Assembly: GCA_902702965.1 (NCBI GenBank)
Contig: CACRXP010000236.1
Coordinates: 158,907-222,906 of the forward strand
Reading direction: 5' to 3'
Source: Spirometra erinaceieuropaei
Taxonomy: Eukaryota; Platyhelminthes; Cestoda; Diphyllobothriidea; Diphyllobothriidae
DNA: 64,000 bases
Made by a program: the position numbers and the translations under genes. The stretch's first letter is position 1. Every line of letters begins with the position of its first letter. Of this stretch, positions 22,605 to 34,810 are shown in pieces. The notes beneath the pieces are model-generated. The model saw only the letters and a list, made by a program, of their open reading frames with translations, was not told the origin of the DNA and made no database searches.

Positions 22605-25399
22605 CTAACAGCTTCTCAAAAATGTTAAAAACCTTCGTGCGGCTGCAATTATATGACACCACACAGGCATGGAGACCTCGGACTGTTAAGGCCTGTATTT
22701 TCTTCGAGATGGTCAAGAGACAGACGCCACAAATGACCAAAGGTCTGGGGACGGTGCTCTGTGAAAACAGACCGTCGGCCCTCAAGGTAGTTTTTCTTTC
22801 GTACAGGCAATCACGGGCTGAGCTGATACTAACCCTCCGCAAGTTGAACGGCCTGGAATGTTGCTTTATCCCCCAGTGATTTATTCCCTCAGGCTATCAC
22901 GTACAATTTGCGGGGTCATTCCCCAACACTACGCACAGATGAAGTGAGGATCAACGGTCGTAAGGTTTTCCTCAGTAAAAAAAGTTGCTGCAGCGTGGTA
23001 CTTCCTGCCAACTGATGTTGCTCTCTCCTCCTGTGGGACTTCATTTAATTGCAAACTCGACACCTATCAAGCTTCTCACCGCCAGCCACAAACTTCCACA
23101 TAACCGGTCATCGAAGTTATGTATGGCTATACTACTTTTAGTAAGTGAGCAGACGTTTATGTTTACTCATTTTCTACAGTAGTCAAGTGCTTGCTCTTAG
23201 CATTCGACTAAGCGAATATTCACTTTTCCAATTTGCCTTGCTTATTGATGATTTTCATAGGCACTTTTTAACCAATAGAAAGTTTAAAGGTGTTCAACTG
23301 TCTTCCCCTTAGTAAAACTGAACTGAACGGAACCCAGTAATGACTATTGTGGCTTCTCCTTCCCTTTTAGGAAATGCTTCTTAATTCTAATCTCGCAATC
23401 GATTTCTTTCCAACTACAAACCGATTTTCGTCCTTGGGCGAAAATAAATGAGAAAAATCTGCCTACTTAGGATCACACAGTAAGCCATACGGCTTCTACT
23501 CACGAAACTTTACCATGAATACCACCAGACCGAATGTTATCTGTGCTGCTGTACTTTACACACAACACATTTGGTCGGAGTATTTGGGTAGATATCTATC
23601 TTAGCAGGACTTCAAGTGCGGCATTACATACAGAGGCGTTTAATCTTGCTTTAAGTATAAGAAAGTTAGTATTAAAAATTGTGGTTTCTGTTTGTCGAGG
23701 TCGCACTCTTTTAGGACTCTAGCGCTTTATGTAAATACCTCGGTTTGATTTTACGAACGAACAAACCGGTGATCGGTAAAATGCTCTCAGAGTCAAAAGT
23801 ATGCTTACCGCTTCACCCTCCTCCTTTTAAGAATTTGACTTACAATTAATCAATAGGTGCTGCTGGCAGAGCTGACTCCATCAAAACTCGGCAGTGAAGG
23901 TTGGATTTTAATTCATGACAGCAATGGCAGGCTTAGGTACAGTCAACACTGTAACCACCTGGCCAACGATGGTCCGTTCCTCACAGCTCATGTGGTTGGA
24001 GTGTTGGATGTACCCCAACCTTGCCCTTACTATCGTGGGTTCGAATGCCACCGAGGCCATCAAGTTTTTCACCACTGGGTCAAATTAACCATAACTAACA
24101 ATCTAATCGCATTACTCTGTTACCGGACTTTAGTTAAAGGCCAAAAACAGGCGTTTTCTATAGATTTGCAATATTTCGCCTATCTTAAGGTTGAGAATAC
24201 TATGCACAAAATTCGGGCGATTTCTTTCAACTGACGACGGTCAGGAGCACTCCTTTACCTTCGGAGCTCGAAGGCTCCGAACTCTGCTTCTGGTGTTTCT
24301 AAAATATTTTTAAAACGAGGACACAGCACCAGTCTAGCTTCCGAAAATAGAGAAGTATAGTGAGAAAACTACGTCCAAAAAGACTAGGCTTTACACCTTA
24401 GTGCTCGAGCTGATGTGGCGACAGAAAAGTGGGCGAAGGCACCCACGAAGGTTTGCATTGTAGTAGACCTAAGCACTTTTGCGCTGGTCAGTGGTTTTCC
24501 CCACACGCGTTCTTTCAATGTGAATATATGTTCCGCTTCTGCTTTACATTGGCTAGCGCCTCTTGCAGTTTTCACCCAATTGCCAACCTATAAGACGTAT
24601 CGGCCAATACGGGAGAGGCGCATTGTCCATTCGCATTGCGTTGATTGGCCGCCGCGGCGTGACGGGCATCTTCACTGCGGCATCGTATGCAAACAGTTCA
24701 TAATTTTAATTATCACCTTTTCGAAGCCAACCGATTACAGGGATGGTTGGTACAGGTAGCGGGAGCTTTTTTGTGAAGCACATTCTCGGTTTACGATCAA
24801 AGGGATTGCCCACAGACTTGACGGGCAGGACAGAGGAGAGCCTCAGCTCAGGTGGGTTACGGCTAGGAGGCCTACCTGATTTTTATGATTCGGGGAACAT
24901 AAAACTGCTACGGTGAAAATTAATATGTCGCATTTTGGAGAGTGATAGTCATTCTAGTAGCTGTTTGTACATTTGAACGATAGCCTGGGTGACAAAAGTG
25001 ACAATTAAGGGTTAGGTAATCTCAAAACTTTGTTATTGCAAGTTATTTTTTCAAAAAATGATTAAATTCATTCACGCGGTTTTCGTGTAGTTATTTCCTG
25101 TTGCTGCAGTGAGAAAAGGACGATCGGTAAACATTTCACCTCAGAATTCATGTTGTCCCCAGAACCGTCCGATCTGTTTAATAAATCTGCGCAGATTCCA
25201 CATTACTGTACTTCACTCTTGTTAGCTAGCACTACCCGTGATAGGTCGACATATATGAGTGCGACCTTAGAATAATTTTTCATTTCTGACGTTCCGCCCT
25301 AAAGTGACGGGAGCAGTCCCAAGTTTCTCCTTCTGATATCTACAGATGGCTGAATGGCTGATGCAATTGCATCCGTTAAGTTGTTCTACTTTATGTTTA
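22605..25399. other. No gene; tRNA-like fragment near 24036-24090
   Basis: Open frames here lack recognisable domains. At about 24036-24090, gtgggttcgaatgccaccga then ggcc, followed by caagtttttcaccactgggt then caaa, matches the tRNA-like 3' half and flank of the palindrome at 38.8 kb. It is therefore a dispersed relic of that element. The rest has no visible structure. Confidence 0.45.
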
Positions 25400-25885
25400 G
25401 GTCTAAGTATCTGAGTATCAGTGTGCTCCCCAAACGGGCCGCGTGGTAGATGCGATGGGACAATACGATGGCCAGATCGGATTCTGGCAGGCTTTATCAG
25501 AATTACACAACATAACCGATGCCAACATTTTGGGGCGCGATAGTAGACCCGGTTGCCAGCAGACGTCGCGCACACCGGGACGCTGCAATCCCCCACTGTT
25601 GTTGTTGGTCAAAAACTTGGTTATTTGTTGTATGGACCAGGGGGTGTGGGGTGGAGCGCCAAGGTGCGGGTTCGACCGTGCCATCCGCCTGCGCTCTTTC
25701 CCGCTTCCGGTCTTCTTGACTCTGTCTTGACACCGGGTCCATGCGGGTGGGGAGAGGAGAGTGCGGTAGATGCTATGCAAGTCTACCATTACTATAAACT
25801 CAATTTTCGCACAAGTCACCGTACCTGCTCCACCTTGCTATGGAACGCACGGTGGACATCGTCGGCAACAACGGTCGAACTGTCT
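25400..25885 (-). repeat. GC-rich interspersed repeat (family D)
   Basis: Shared blocks with 45840-46210 (same orientation) include ggaccagggggtgtgg, cggtcttcttgactctgtct, tgacaccggg, gatgctatgcaagtctac and cacggtggacatcgtcg. It also matches 42690-43140 and 59595-59735 in opposite orientation. Frames on either strand read through the repeat but carry no recognised domain, so I treat it as a non-coding or decayed interspersed repeat. Confidence 0.75.
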
Positions 25886-26688
25886 TGTATTAGTACATTT
25901 TATATCAGTTCGAAATTGAAAAATTCTCCCTAAACTGTCTTCCTACAGTGTCCGTATGTCAGCATCTAAGGTTAGGAACGGCTGTGTGTAGACCTCCCCT
26001 GACCTATGGCGTAGGACCACCTGTAATACATACAGGAACGGTGGACTTTATGAAAAGAGCCTTTCAAAAGAAGAAACATGAAGTTCTCAGGCAGGCGAAG
26101 AAGGAAAAATCGTGTTTGCATCGTATGTTTGTTGTAATTGACAAGGAACTGTCTTTGTCGTGGGATAGTCACACTCGGTTCCAAACTTGTAATGCAACAA
26201 GGGAATATTGAACGAAACTCGTGCAATTTAAGGGTTTGCAGAAGAAACGCACTCGTTAAAAGCCCAGGCACGCGTATTTTGCCGATACTATGCCGCTGCA
26301 TGACATAGCCGCGATGGATTCGGCTCCTCAGTGGGTCCCCCAACATTTCCCGACTGCTTCCTGGCAGACACTCCAGTTTACAAACTGTTGTTTTTCATTT
26401 CCTCAGAAAGTAACTGCGAACTTGGAGTAGGTCATTATATACTAAGGTCTACAGGCGCAGACCGAAATTGTTTTCTCCAAAATCCAATGGAGTGATGCGT
26501 GCACATTTATGTAGGAAGGCGCTGAAGTATTTCGGCTAGAAACTCCAGACACTAGACAAGAATAGAGCAATAGGACGACTTTAATGAAGAGTTTTATCGT
26601 GTGCTGCTATCTTCGAAATGTCAGGATAAAGTACTTTGTGAGTGAAAGTCTTACCCTTCAAGAACTGTCTTTGCTTTATTCACATCAG

Positions 26689-27188
26689 GAGAACAAAGGA
26701 CTGTACAGAAAAGACATCAAGTGACTGGTGATGTCCAGGGTACCGAAAGTGGAAGCATACTTCCACCAGCCAGCCAGACATTTGGCCAGCGGTTGGCCGA
26801 TCTTTACTTAAGAGGGAATACACTGCATCAGGAGATGTTCCCCACAACCCAGTCAACTCTTGAAGAGGAAGAGGAACGGACGGCGGTTGCCAGAGAGGCG
26901 GGAAAGTGCGAGGAGAGAATGCGAACAAAGCGTGAAAAGATGACCCATCAGCAGTGGCTTGTTCAAGGTCCTTTCGGCAATGACAGTAGAAGTGAGAGGA
27001 GGGAGGAGTGGGAGCTGGGGGAAGGTGAAATGGACTGCACGGTCGACACCAGACGGAGACGTAAGCGGCGAATACTGTTCAGCAAACAACAAACCTACGA
27101 GCTGGAGAGACGTTTTCGTGAACAGCGCTATCTCTCGGCGGCTGAGCGAGAACAAATGGCCAGACTAATCAATCTTACACCCAACCAG
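26689..27188 (+). CDS. NK-2 class homeobox gene, penultimate exon (partial gene)
   Basis: This exon encodes an acidic linker and homeodomain positions 1-44 of an NK-2 transcription factor, a sequence-specific nuclear DNA-binding protein. The homeodomain starts at about 27057. It reads [20 protein letters not shown], then [20 protein letters not shown], then TPNQ. The [20 protein letters not shown] signature is closest to NK2.2/vnd and less like NK2.1 or NK2.5. The exon ends at cag|gtaggt, phase 0, after homeodomain residue 44, a known homeobox intron site. The frame is open upstream to 26646 but has no ATG, so an upstream exon must supply the start. The best acceptor is ttattcacatcag|gag at 26688/26689. 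Codons 35-57 are rich in Glu and Arg. Confidence 0.88.
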
Positions 27189-27620
27189 GTAGGTAAAATT
27201 TACTGTTCATTCAGTATTGTGTCAGTTATGATAGTGGTCTCGCGACAGGCATCCTGAGAGATCTAGACACGCAGGTTGGGTCTTTCAGATCCCATAAGAA
27301 ACCTGTTAGAAGTAGTGAGCGATATTCTTGGGTTTTGTTAACTTTAATATCGTTGTTATTTCCTCCCCAGGCCCTGAAGTAACAGGGTCTAGTCATGGTT
27401 GCGTAAATTCTAATGGACAGCGACTGCAACAGATCTTCATTTATAGACTAGTACGTGTCAAAATTATATGGGACATTTATTACAAGCACGTGTCCGGTGG
27501 ACGTTCAAAGTGGCTACTGATCTCGACTACTACATTCACACCTCCCCCTGAAAAGCTCGTCGCCTCCTCGATTACTGTGAGAACTCGTGTTTCCAGCCAT
27601 CGCGAATTATGACTAATAGG

Positions 27621-27800
27621 CCGATCGAAACCGACTGAAAAACGAGCTCGTGGTTCAGTAGATAGGAGAATTGGACTTATAACCAACAGGTCGTGAGATC
27701 AAGCCTCAGGTGTTCCACACGTCGAGGCTGCGTATGACTGGCTGACGATGGCTAATGAGCCAGAAACAGCTATTCCAGTCTCCATTGTCTTGGTCGATAA
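27621..27800 (+). mobile_element. tRNA-derived SINE in intron
   Basis: It starts ggccgatcgaaaccgactg. The tRNA-like head gagctcgtggttcagtagat and aaccaacaggtcgtgagatc (decayed box B) follows, then the body gactggctgacgatggctaa and attccagtctcc, ending tcgataatgtcata. It is collinear with 3391-3612 and more diverged. Confidence 0.75.
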
Positions 27801-28444
27801 TGTCATACTGGACCGCGTGTTAGGATGACACCCGCTACGGGGAAAGCTCATTTTGTCAAATACCCTGGAGCAATACTTTTCGTCCCATAATTATGTCACC
27901 CTATGCGACTAACTGTGAAGGTTTTAGGTAGGTGCTGCATGACAAATCGGGGTACTCCTCGTTCGCCCTGCAATCACAATAAATCAGCGGATGCGTCTTG
28001 AAATGGCTCTACTGACAGTCTACAGATTGCGAGTCATCGCCTCATAGGATACGAGGAAAACGGAGGTTAGAGGAATCTGAATGCAAACTTCATGTCGAAG
28101 AATGGCCCGCTGACGATGACAAACAAGGAAGGAACTGTCGCTTTGTTTGTCAATGGGACAGGAACAGTCATGAACAGGTGTCACCTCTATTATAGGGCGT
28201 ATCACTTTTCTGTTCGTTAAATGGTACGAAGTCCGGTCGTCGGTCCAGATTCCTTAACCTTCTTTTGAATAGTTGTGCCTCTTTTTTTGCCCCTTCCTTC
28301 CCTTTAGAGTAATAGGTCCCTAATTAGCAGGGGCTTCTTGTCTGAACTTTCTTAGAAAGCTTGCTAAAATAGAATACTGAAAAGGGGGAATGAGCACATA
28401 GTTATAAAGTTTGCTGCGATATAGGTATAAATCACCCAAGAAGG

Positions 28445-28615
28445 AGAAACGATCGCTAGAACGAGGGCTTTATTCGGCTGACGTTTCGGATTCCTGATTG
28501 AACACATAATCGGAGACCGTGGCAGATCGCTTAATGATAGATTCGAGCAGGAATCCGAAACGTAAGACGAACGAAGTTCCTGTTCCAGTGATCGTGTCCC
28601 CATCTTCACGACTAC
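28445..28615. repeat. Head-to-head PLE terminal repeats with decayed hammerheads
   Basis: The left half, read on the minus strand, has gaatccgaaacgtcagccga then ataaagcc and cgatcg. The right half, read on the plus strand, has gattcgagcaggaatccgaa then acgtaagacgaacg, gttccagtgatcg. Each half carries a hammerhead stem II-GAAA-CGT block, but both CTGATGA cores are mutated (ccgatta and taatgat). The arrangement parallels 32735-32885. Confidence 0.65.
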
Positions 28616-30574
28616 CTCCTGGGACGCCTCTCTTCGTTTCTATCGACAAACCACTTAAATTATGATGCTTAAGTAGGTATTCTACTCAGCAATGGAGCTA
28701 TTTTTTTCTGCGCACCCAAATGGTACTTGCTAGTCCATTTTCATCGCACCCACCCGCGCCAGCGTACAGTTTTCCTGAAAACAAAATAATGAGGCTCAAT
28801 AACGTTCATTTCGACTTTTGAAATATGCGTACCTTTGAGTGACCAAACCTGAACAAACCAACTGGCTGCTTTCGTAGATCCTAGCATTGTTTTTTATCCG
28901 TGTCGGTAGGGAAATATTTTACGGTAGTGAAGCGTTTTACGATGAACTGATTTACACCTGCTCTCCAATCAGTCCTAAAATAAAAAAACCGTTTTGCTAA
29001 TGACCACTTAAGAGGGAGCGTGTGAGCTTATTTCAGAAAACGATAGAATTCCTCTCCAGAATGCTCCAAACTTCACTGACCAGCGCAAAAATACGAGGTC
29101 CATTGTTATAGAAATCAGCAATCGGTTAATTTTAAACTGACAGTTTATTGGTCATTGGGAGGGATCGATGCCATTAAATAAGCACAAAAAATAAAAAGGA
29201 AAATTCGTTTAATTCGAATAAACAATCAGTCTTCTGGACTAGAGCTGAAAAGTACCCATTGGTTATCGCAAAGTAGCATATGGTGTCCGAAGTTGCTAAG
29301 TCCGTTGTTTTATCTGTGGTCAGTTTGAGTGAGGGTCACATACCAGACAGCGAGTTTACTTGATGTGCGTGGCTTAGAGGCATGAGTTGATGGAAATAGG
29401 AAAATAAACATTACTGTCTCTTAGAATAAGATGAACCGCCTCCCACGTAAGCATAAAATTGGCCGTATCCATGTTTCGGGGAAATCGCTCTGAAAACAAG
29501 TGATAACGAATTCCACAATTTTACACTTTTCCCAAACTCCTCCCAGCGAAGGCCAGAAAGACTGCTTGGATCCTCCGCAGGCTTCTTTACACGACGGCTC
29601 GTTGGACTTGGGACGCAGTTACGAAGTTACGTTCAGTAATGTTTCAGCGATTCCTCCGAGGAGTCCTGAAGATGTTAACCCAAACTACAGCCATATTCAG
29701 ATGTATCCGTAAGAATCTCCAAACATTCAGCACCTTTATTTCTCGAAATTAGCTTTTTTATTCAGGACGCGTTTTTATGCTTTTTCCTTGAATTAACGAT
29801 ATTCAAGCCATACCGGATGGGTCACTGAGTGTACCGTTCACGATTTGCCAACTTACGATGACACTTTAGTGGTACTTCAAAATAAATGGCCGCCGCCAGC
29901 TTGTAGTACTAAATCCCTTCTTATCCCACAAAACGATATTCCACGTTCAACAACGTAGAGAATATCAAAGCACTCAGGCATGTCTTTACGAGGCCCGTTG
30001 ACTGGTGTTTTGAGATGCCTTGCAGCCCAGCAAGGGCAACTTGTGTTAAAACTAAATTTATTTTGATGACCTTGCTCACAACTGCGTAGTAAGTACACGG
30101 GACTTGCAACCTCACCCGGAAATCATGATCCGGACACGCTTCATGCTGTAATTCACGCGGTGTGTCGGCGAGCCTATGTATGTGATTTTCCTGTTGTCTT
30201 TATTTAACTTTTTATTCAATTTATGTAGAGCTGCAGACGGAAAAAACACTGTGGGCCGGGACAGTGGCCAGTCCAGGGTTTTTTACGCCTTCGTCTGCCA
30301 GCCATGACAAAACTGGCAGATGGAGGCAGGCTGATGGAATTTCAGTTCAATGACCCTCCTTCCCTAACGGTTGCACTTTATTCACGGAACCACTGCGCAG
30401 TGTCTATGCGAATACTTGCATTTTAAATCGTAGATATGCCCGTCTAAAAAGACGTAGCGACTGCTGACTCAGTCCGCCCTGCCTTCATTTAGCCACCTGC
30501 GCTATTGGTCCCCGCGCGATCCAGTTATTTTCGCCTATTCATGTTTCGGCAAGATCCTATTTTGTGGCAGTGTC

Positions 30575-30670
30575 TGTTTGGAGTTAGGAGTTGGGGTAGT
30601 GGTTGGGACTAGGGTTTGGGCTGGGGCTTGTTTACTGCAGGTGCGGCGGCGAAATAAGATCTGACCCATG
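30575..30670. mobile_element. Element remnant with TTAGGG-like block
   Basis: A short degenerate run (gagttaggagttggggtagt, then gggactagggtttggg) is followed by caggtgcggcggcgaaataa and gatctgaccc. That terminus is the same as at 13981-14010. The left terminus is not resolved. Confidence 0.5.
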
Positions 30671-32734
30671 GTTCGTACCGTTAGAGTCAACGCTTACCTT
30701 TTCTGAGTAGTCAAATCAATCGTTGAGCACCAATTCCCCCTTATATTTGTAGACAAAGCATCGAAATTGCACGCAGTGATCTCCGATAGGCAGGGCTCTT
30801 TAAGGACATTGCTCACTAAATGCTCAGTCAACCCACTGCGGTTCCTTAATACTCACAAAAGTATCGGGGTCATTCTGAGGGTATACGAAGAACATGCAAA
30901 AGACCCATTCAGGCAAGCTGCCGTGCCTATTGGTCCAAGAAAATATTGCCTAGACAAAACAGAGCTTAATTAAGGAAATATGCTATATATAAACACAACA
31001 TATCTTGCATTTGCCTATCATCTTACGGTTTCATAAGTGCAGATAAGTTTTCCAACGATATCTGCGATGCGCAGGCGGTGTAATAGGCCACATTCATCGA
31101 GATTTTGGACCATTTTACTGGATGGTATTCGATCTTAGAGTCATAGCAACCCGTACCGCGCTCACATATTGAAAAACGGCAGTTGAAGTGAGGGCTTACA
31201 CTAAGCATAATTTTCGGCAAGGGTGTGGGCTGTAACCCCCTTGAGAGGACCGTAATTAGCCACAAACCCAGCGTCAACCATGACCATGCCTTCAAGAGGA
31301 AATCTTCAGCTCGTACGCATTTAGTGAAAACTCGGACGTAATCATAACCTTAAGTCAAGGCATAAAAACCTCGCCCTAATCCTAATCACTAGAATAGCCC
31401 AACTCACGCCACTTCTAATCGACGCTCAAGCTCCAACCTTAAACTCCAAACGGGCAAAATTCGGCAAATTCGCATCCTGCATAACCTCTATTACAACCTC
31501 CTGCCAGGCAAACCGTTATGAAGCACATCCAACTACGCGAGGTAAGAAGATAGGCTCTTGAGCAACCACCCAGGGGGGCTTACATACTCCAACCTTACCT
31601 GGTTGTCAACTACACTAGGCAAGAGGGGTTCAGTTTTCCACCTCTGAAAGGGAGTTTATACGATTTTTCCGTCGTTGGTCCGGAACCTTAGGAAAATTCT
31701 GTCGATTTTCGCACTTCTTTGACCGACTCCCCGAAGCGGCCTCCCCTAGCTGTGTCGAAAGCGTCCGACCTGCACGTGACGAAAGTACTGATTGGCCAGT
31801 CGCAAGAGCGGAACAATAGCTCCGGCAGACAGCACGACGAAGTTCATTTCAAGCTCTATGCCTAACTTGTTGGTGAATTTGAGCTCTGCAAACGACAGAA
31901 TCGGCATTTTGGAAGACCGTTTATCCCCCCGGGCGCCCTGCAGTGGTCTAGACAGATGCGTGCCAGCGTGCGTCCCTCCTGTGACAGCTGATGCAGGTTT
32001 GTAACAAGGTCAACAGGCGGGTAAGCGTTTGGAGAGCTTACGGGCATGGCACTTCCGGACAGTTGCTGTCGGTGTAGAAGCTGGAGGCACAGACGTACTC
32101 GCAGCACTTGAAAAGACTTGGAATGCAGGTCAAGTGCGAGGACAGTCACAGCACCATCACAGCTGCCACACACACGTACACACTTCAGGCGGCTGTTCAC
32201 CAGGGTAACCAAAGCTGGACTAGGTCAGCTTGTAACCCCCACGGTTTGGCGTGTTTTAATCTGTGATTGGAATGAACCTGCGGTCCTGTTCGGACGTGAC
32301 TTGCAATTTCAGAAACATTCTGGTGGGCCATCCGCTAACATTGGCTGACTCTGGCAGCTAGTCCTAAACTTAATGCGGGCTTTCGACTGCAACAAGGCCG
32401 ACCCTGTTGCGTTATGTGTCATCTTACCTCACCATATACTATTTTATTTAAGCGCCTTGATTTTCCGACAGATTTTCTGGTGGGCGTGAAGCATGTCGGC
32501 TCTATTCACTGGGAGACAGCATGAGGGCTTCTGATCGCTTCTAAATACCTATATAAAATTGGAATTAACGTCAATTACATAGAAAGACACCTCTGAAGCG
32601 CGTTAGAGACCATCTGATTCAACCAGAATTCTAAAAAAATAAGTAAGTATTCTTACGACTTTTCCCTTGGACCCCAAGATTTATTCACCCATTAATGAAT
32701 AGCACCTTTTTCCAGAAGGTCTGGAGGGAAATTT

Positions 32735-32885
32735 TAGTTGATCAGAAGAAGAAGCGATCGCTGGAACAATGGCTTTATTCACCTGACGTTTCGGATTCTC
32801 TCTTGAATCCATCATCAGAGAGAATCCGAAACGTCAGGCGAATAAAGCCATTGTTCCAGCGATCGCTTCTTCTTCTGATCAACTA
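32735..32885. repeat. Near-perfect 151-bp palindrome of PLE ends
   Basis: The left arm tagttgatcagaagaagaag, cgatcgctggaacaatggct, ttattcacctgacgtttcgg, attctctc is mirrored by the right arm. The right arm ends cgatcgcttcttcttctgat then caacta. I see one arm mismatch (cacctgacg/cgcctgacg) and a central loop of about 12 bases. The arms are PLE 3'-terminal sequence with the hammerhead block, joined head to head. Such a structure should extrude as a stable hairpin. Confidence 0.9.
32770..32830 (-). ncRNA. Hammerhead-ribozyme motif on minus strand
   Basis: Read on the minus strand, CTGATGA (32818-32812) is followed by tggattc-aagaga-gaatcc as stem II. GAAA follows (32792-32789), then CGTC (32788-32785). 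Core bases and the palindromic ACGT helix III are intact. Stem I is weaker than in the 19.9-kb copy because the upstream strand (attctct) comes from the opposite arm of the palindrome. The plus strand has the GAAACGTC half but no CTGATGA. Confidence 0.6.
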
Positions 32886-34469
32886 GTTCCTGGAACTCGC
32901 ATTTTCGCTTTTATCGGAAATTTCAGCACTCCAACGAGCGGCATGATTGTTAAATTTGTTCCAACTCCTGCTAGGCCCTCTCGCACAACGGACAAATATT
33001 CCATCCTGCCTATCATCAATGAAGTTAAATTTTCTCTGACTAATTTCCACATAAAACGCCCTATCCACCTCGGCGAGCCTGTCGGAATATCCGACCGGCA
33101 ACCCACGCTTGCTTGTCACCCTTCAAACCCGGTTTCACCTAGGTTTCTTCCTACTAGTACGCCAAAAGTATGGATGAGTAAAGATAGTTAGTAATTCGAC
33201 AGGACGTCGAGAGGCTTGTCGACTTATGATCACAGTAAATTCTATTTTGGCTGAAACTGTAGCTATCTTAAACTATTCATCCCGTGAAATATTGGGAAAC
33301 GAACGCTTCAGCGAGCGAGTATTCAGGAATAACTGCAAACAGAAACGTCACCAAGCGAATGAGCGTTGTTCATAAAAGCATTTTTCCCGTCCCGTAGCTG
33401 CAGAAAAAGATGACTTTGTGCGACAGCTGTAAAAGCGGGCCGACCTCCGGAGGTGAGGAGGATGCATGTGAGAAGTCCGGCTCGTCTGGTGGACCAGCAG
33501 AGTATTCTGACATTCGCAGATCACGACTACGCCTTTATTATATCACAAAACAACTTAACCAACCCCGGCTCCTGGAGCAGGTCGAGAGATGCACCCGTTT
33601 TCTTCAACCTCTTGCAATATCTCGGGGACCCAGCATCCCCTAAAAGCTCTAGACTGCACATACTTAAATTTTTACACAGCCGTCTTGCAAAAAAGTGGCC
33701 GAGAATGTCATTATCACAGTCGTAGAAATATCCGTACGACACAAATCAAAAACTCTCATGAGCATGTACACTTTGATTGAGCAGTTTCGACTAAAAGCAG
33801 ACAGAGCCCTCTGTCTATTTCGTCTTTGTATGTACGCATTGCTCCTGAAAGATCTAGCTTGGCACTATTACATTTCCGAAGGTTAGGAAATAATATTCGA
33901 CAATTTTTTCGTCCGGCTAACAAAGTGAAGTTGTAATTAGGTTAGTGTATGCTCACTGGTCAATCATTTTTTTGTTTGAGTCGTCTTACATAGTCGGAGA
34001 CAGAAAGGAAAGGACGCGGACTTATTGCTCTTTGCTCGGCTCGATTCTACGTCCCCTGGGTATGGAAAATCTTCCACCCCACACAACCCCAATTTACAGT
34101 TATACTTTATATTCCATGTTTTGGTACAAAATGGAGTGGTCAGTTGGGCCAGCGATTATGCAGAACTGGGCGAGGACATTTGAAGGCTTTAATGGGAACA
34201 GGGAGACGAGGACCACAACATTTGTTCGCGAAGAGAAAACAGCTACTGTATAAACGCCAGGGTGGACTTCCAGTTAGGCCATCAATTGGCAATCCGACCG
34301 TCGCGAATGATATTCATAGTGTGCCCTATCGCATGATGCGAGTTGTTTATAACGATGGAACACCGGCGCAGCGTCTACAGCCTCCCCCTCCTCTTCTTCT
34401 TCTTCTTCTTCTTCGCCCGTCTAAGCCGAATATCACAACGGAGTCAGGAAGACCGGGGGTGGGATCGGT

Positions 34470-34810
34470 TGCAGTGGCTGATAGTCGTGAAGAAAGAGAC
34501 ACCACCGCTGGGGCAAGAGCCTTATTTGCCTGAAGCTTCGGATTCCTGCTCGAACCCATCAGCAGAGACAAAGGCTGATACGGGTGGTTCATGCACAAGG
34601 GGCTGTAGTATTTATAGGGTGCAGTCGCCATGCTACCGCATACCTATGAGCATTCACGGATCCCCCCTGCATCCTGGATCGTTGCACTTGGTGTGCTGAC
34701 TGTTTGATGGTCGACTTTCGCGTCGTCAGTTGCTGCAACTTCACCACGTGCGTTGGATATTGCTGTGCTGATGGCTCGACCACCTGAATCACCGATCCTG
34801 GCGTTGGGAA
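34470..34810 (-). mobile_element. PLE 3' end in intron, minus strand
   Basis: Read on the minus strand it is collinear with 9730-10010. A coding-tail remnant (gaagttgcagcaactgacga) is followed by atccgtgaatgctcataggt, ccctataaatacta and a hammerhead-like block (34572-34521) with CTGCTGA in place of CTGATGA, then stem II, GAAG and CTTC. Both the invariant core A and helix III are mutated. A ctt repeat run (about 34390-34412) lies just beyond its end. Confidence 0.7.

Noticed and set aside
23857..24234. 125-codon plus frame
   Set aside because: It reads through a tRNA-like repeat fragment (box B gggttcgaatgcc at about 24039) and has no domain content.
25267..25933. Several frames over 100 codons on both strands
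   Set aside because: They lie in the GC-rich family D repeat, which has low stop density on both strands. The paralogue at 45.8 kb does not preserve the same frame.
29500..29712. 70-codon frame in the homeobox intron, possible alternative exon
   Set aside because: Composition is plausible for an exon, but I see no strong acceptor or donor at its edges and it lacks a homeodomain-related motif.
31792..32348. Overlapping frames on both strands (up to 116 codons)
   Set aside because: No family signature. The region is GC-richer than its surroundings, which lowers stop frequency by chance.
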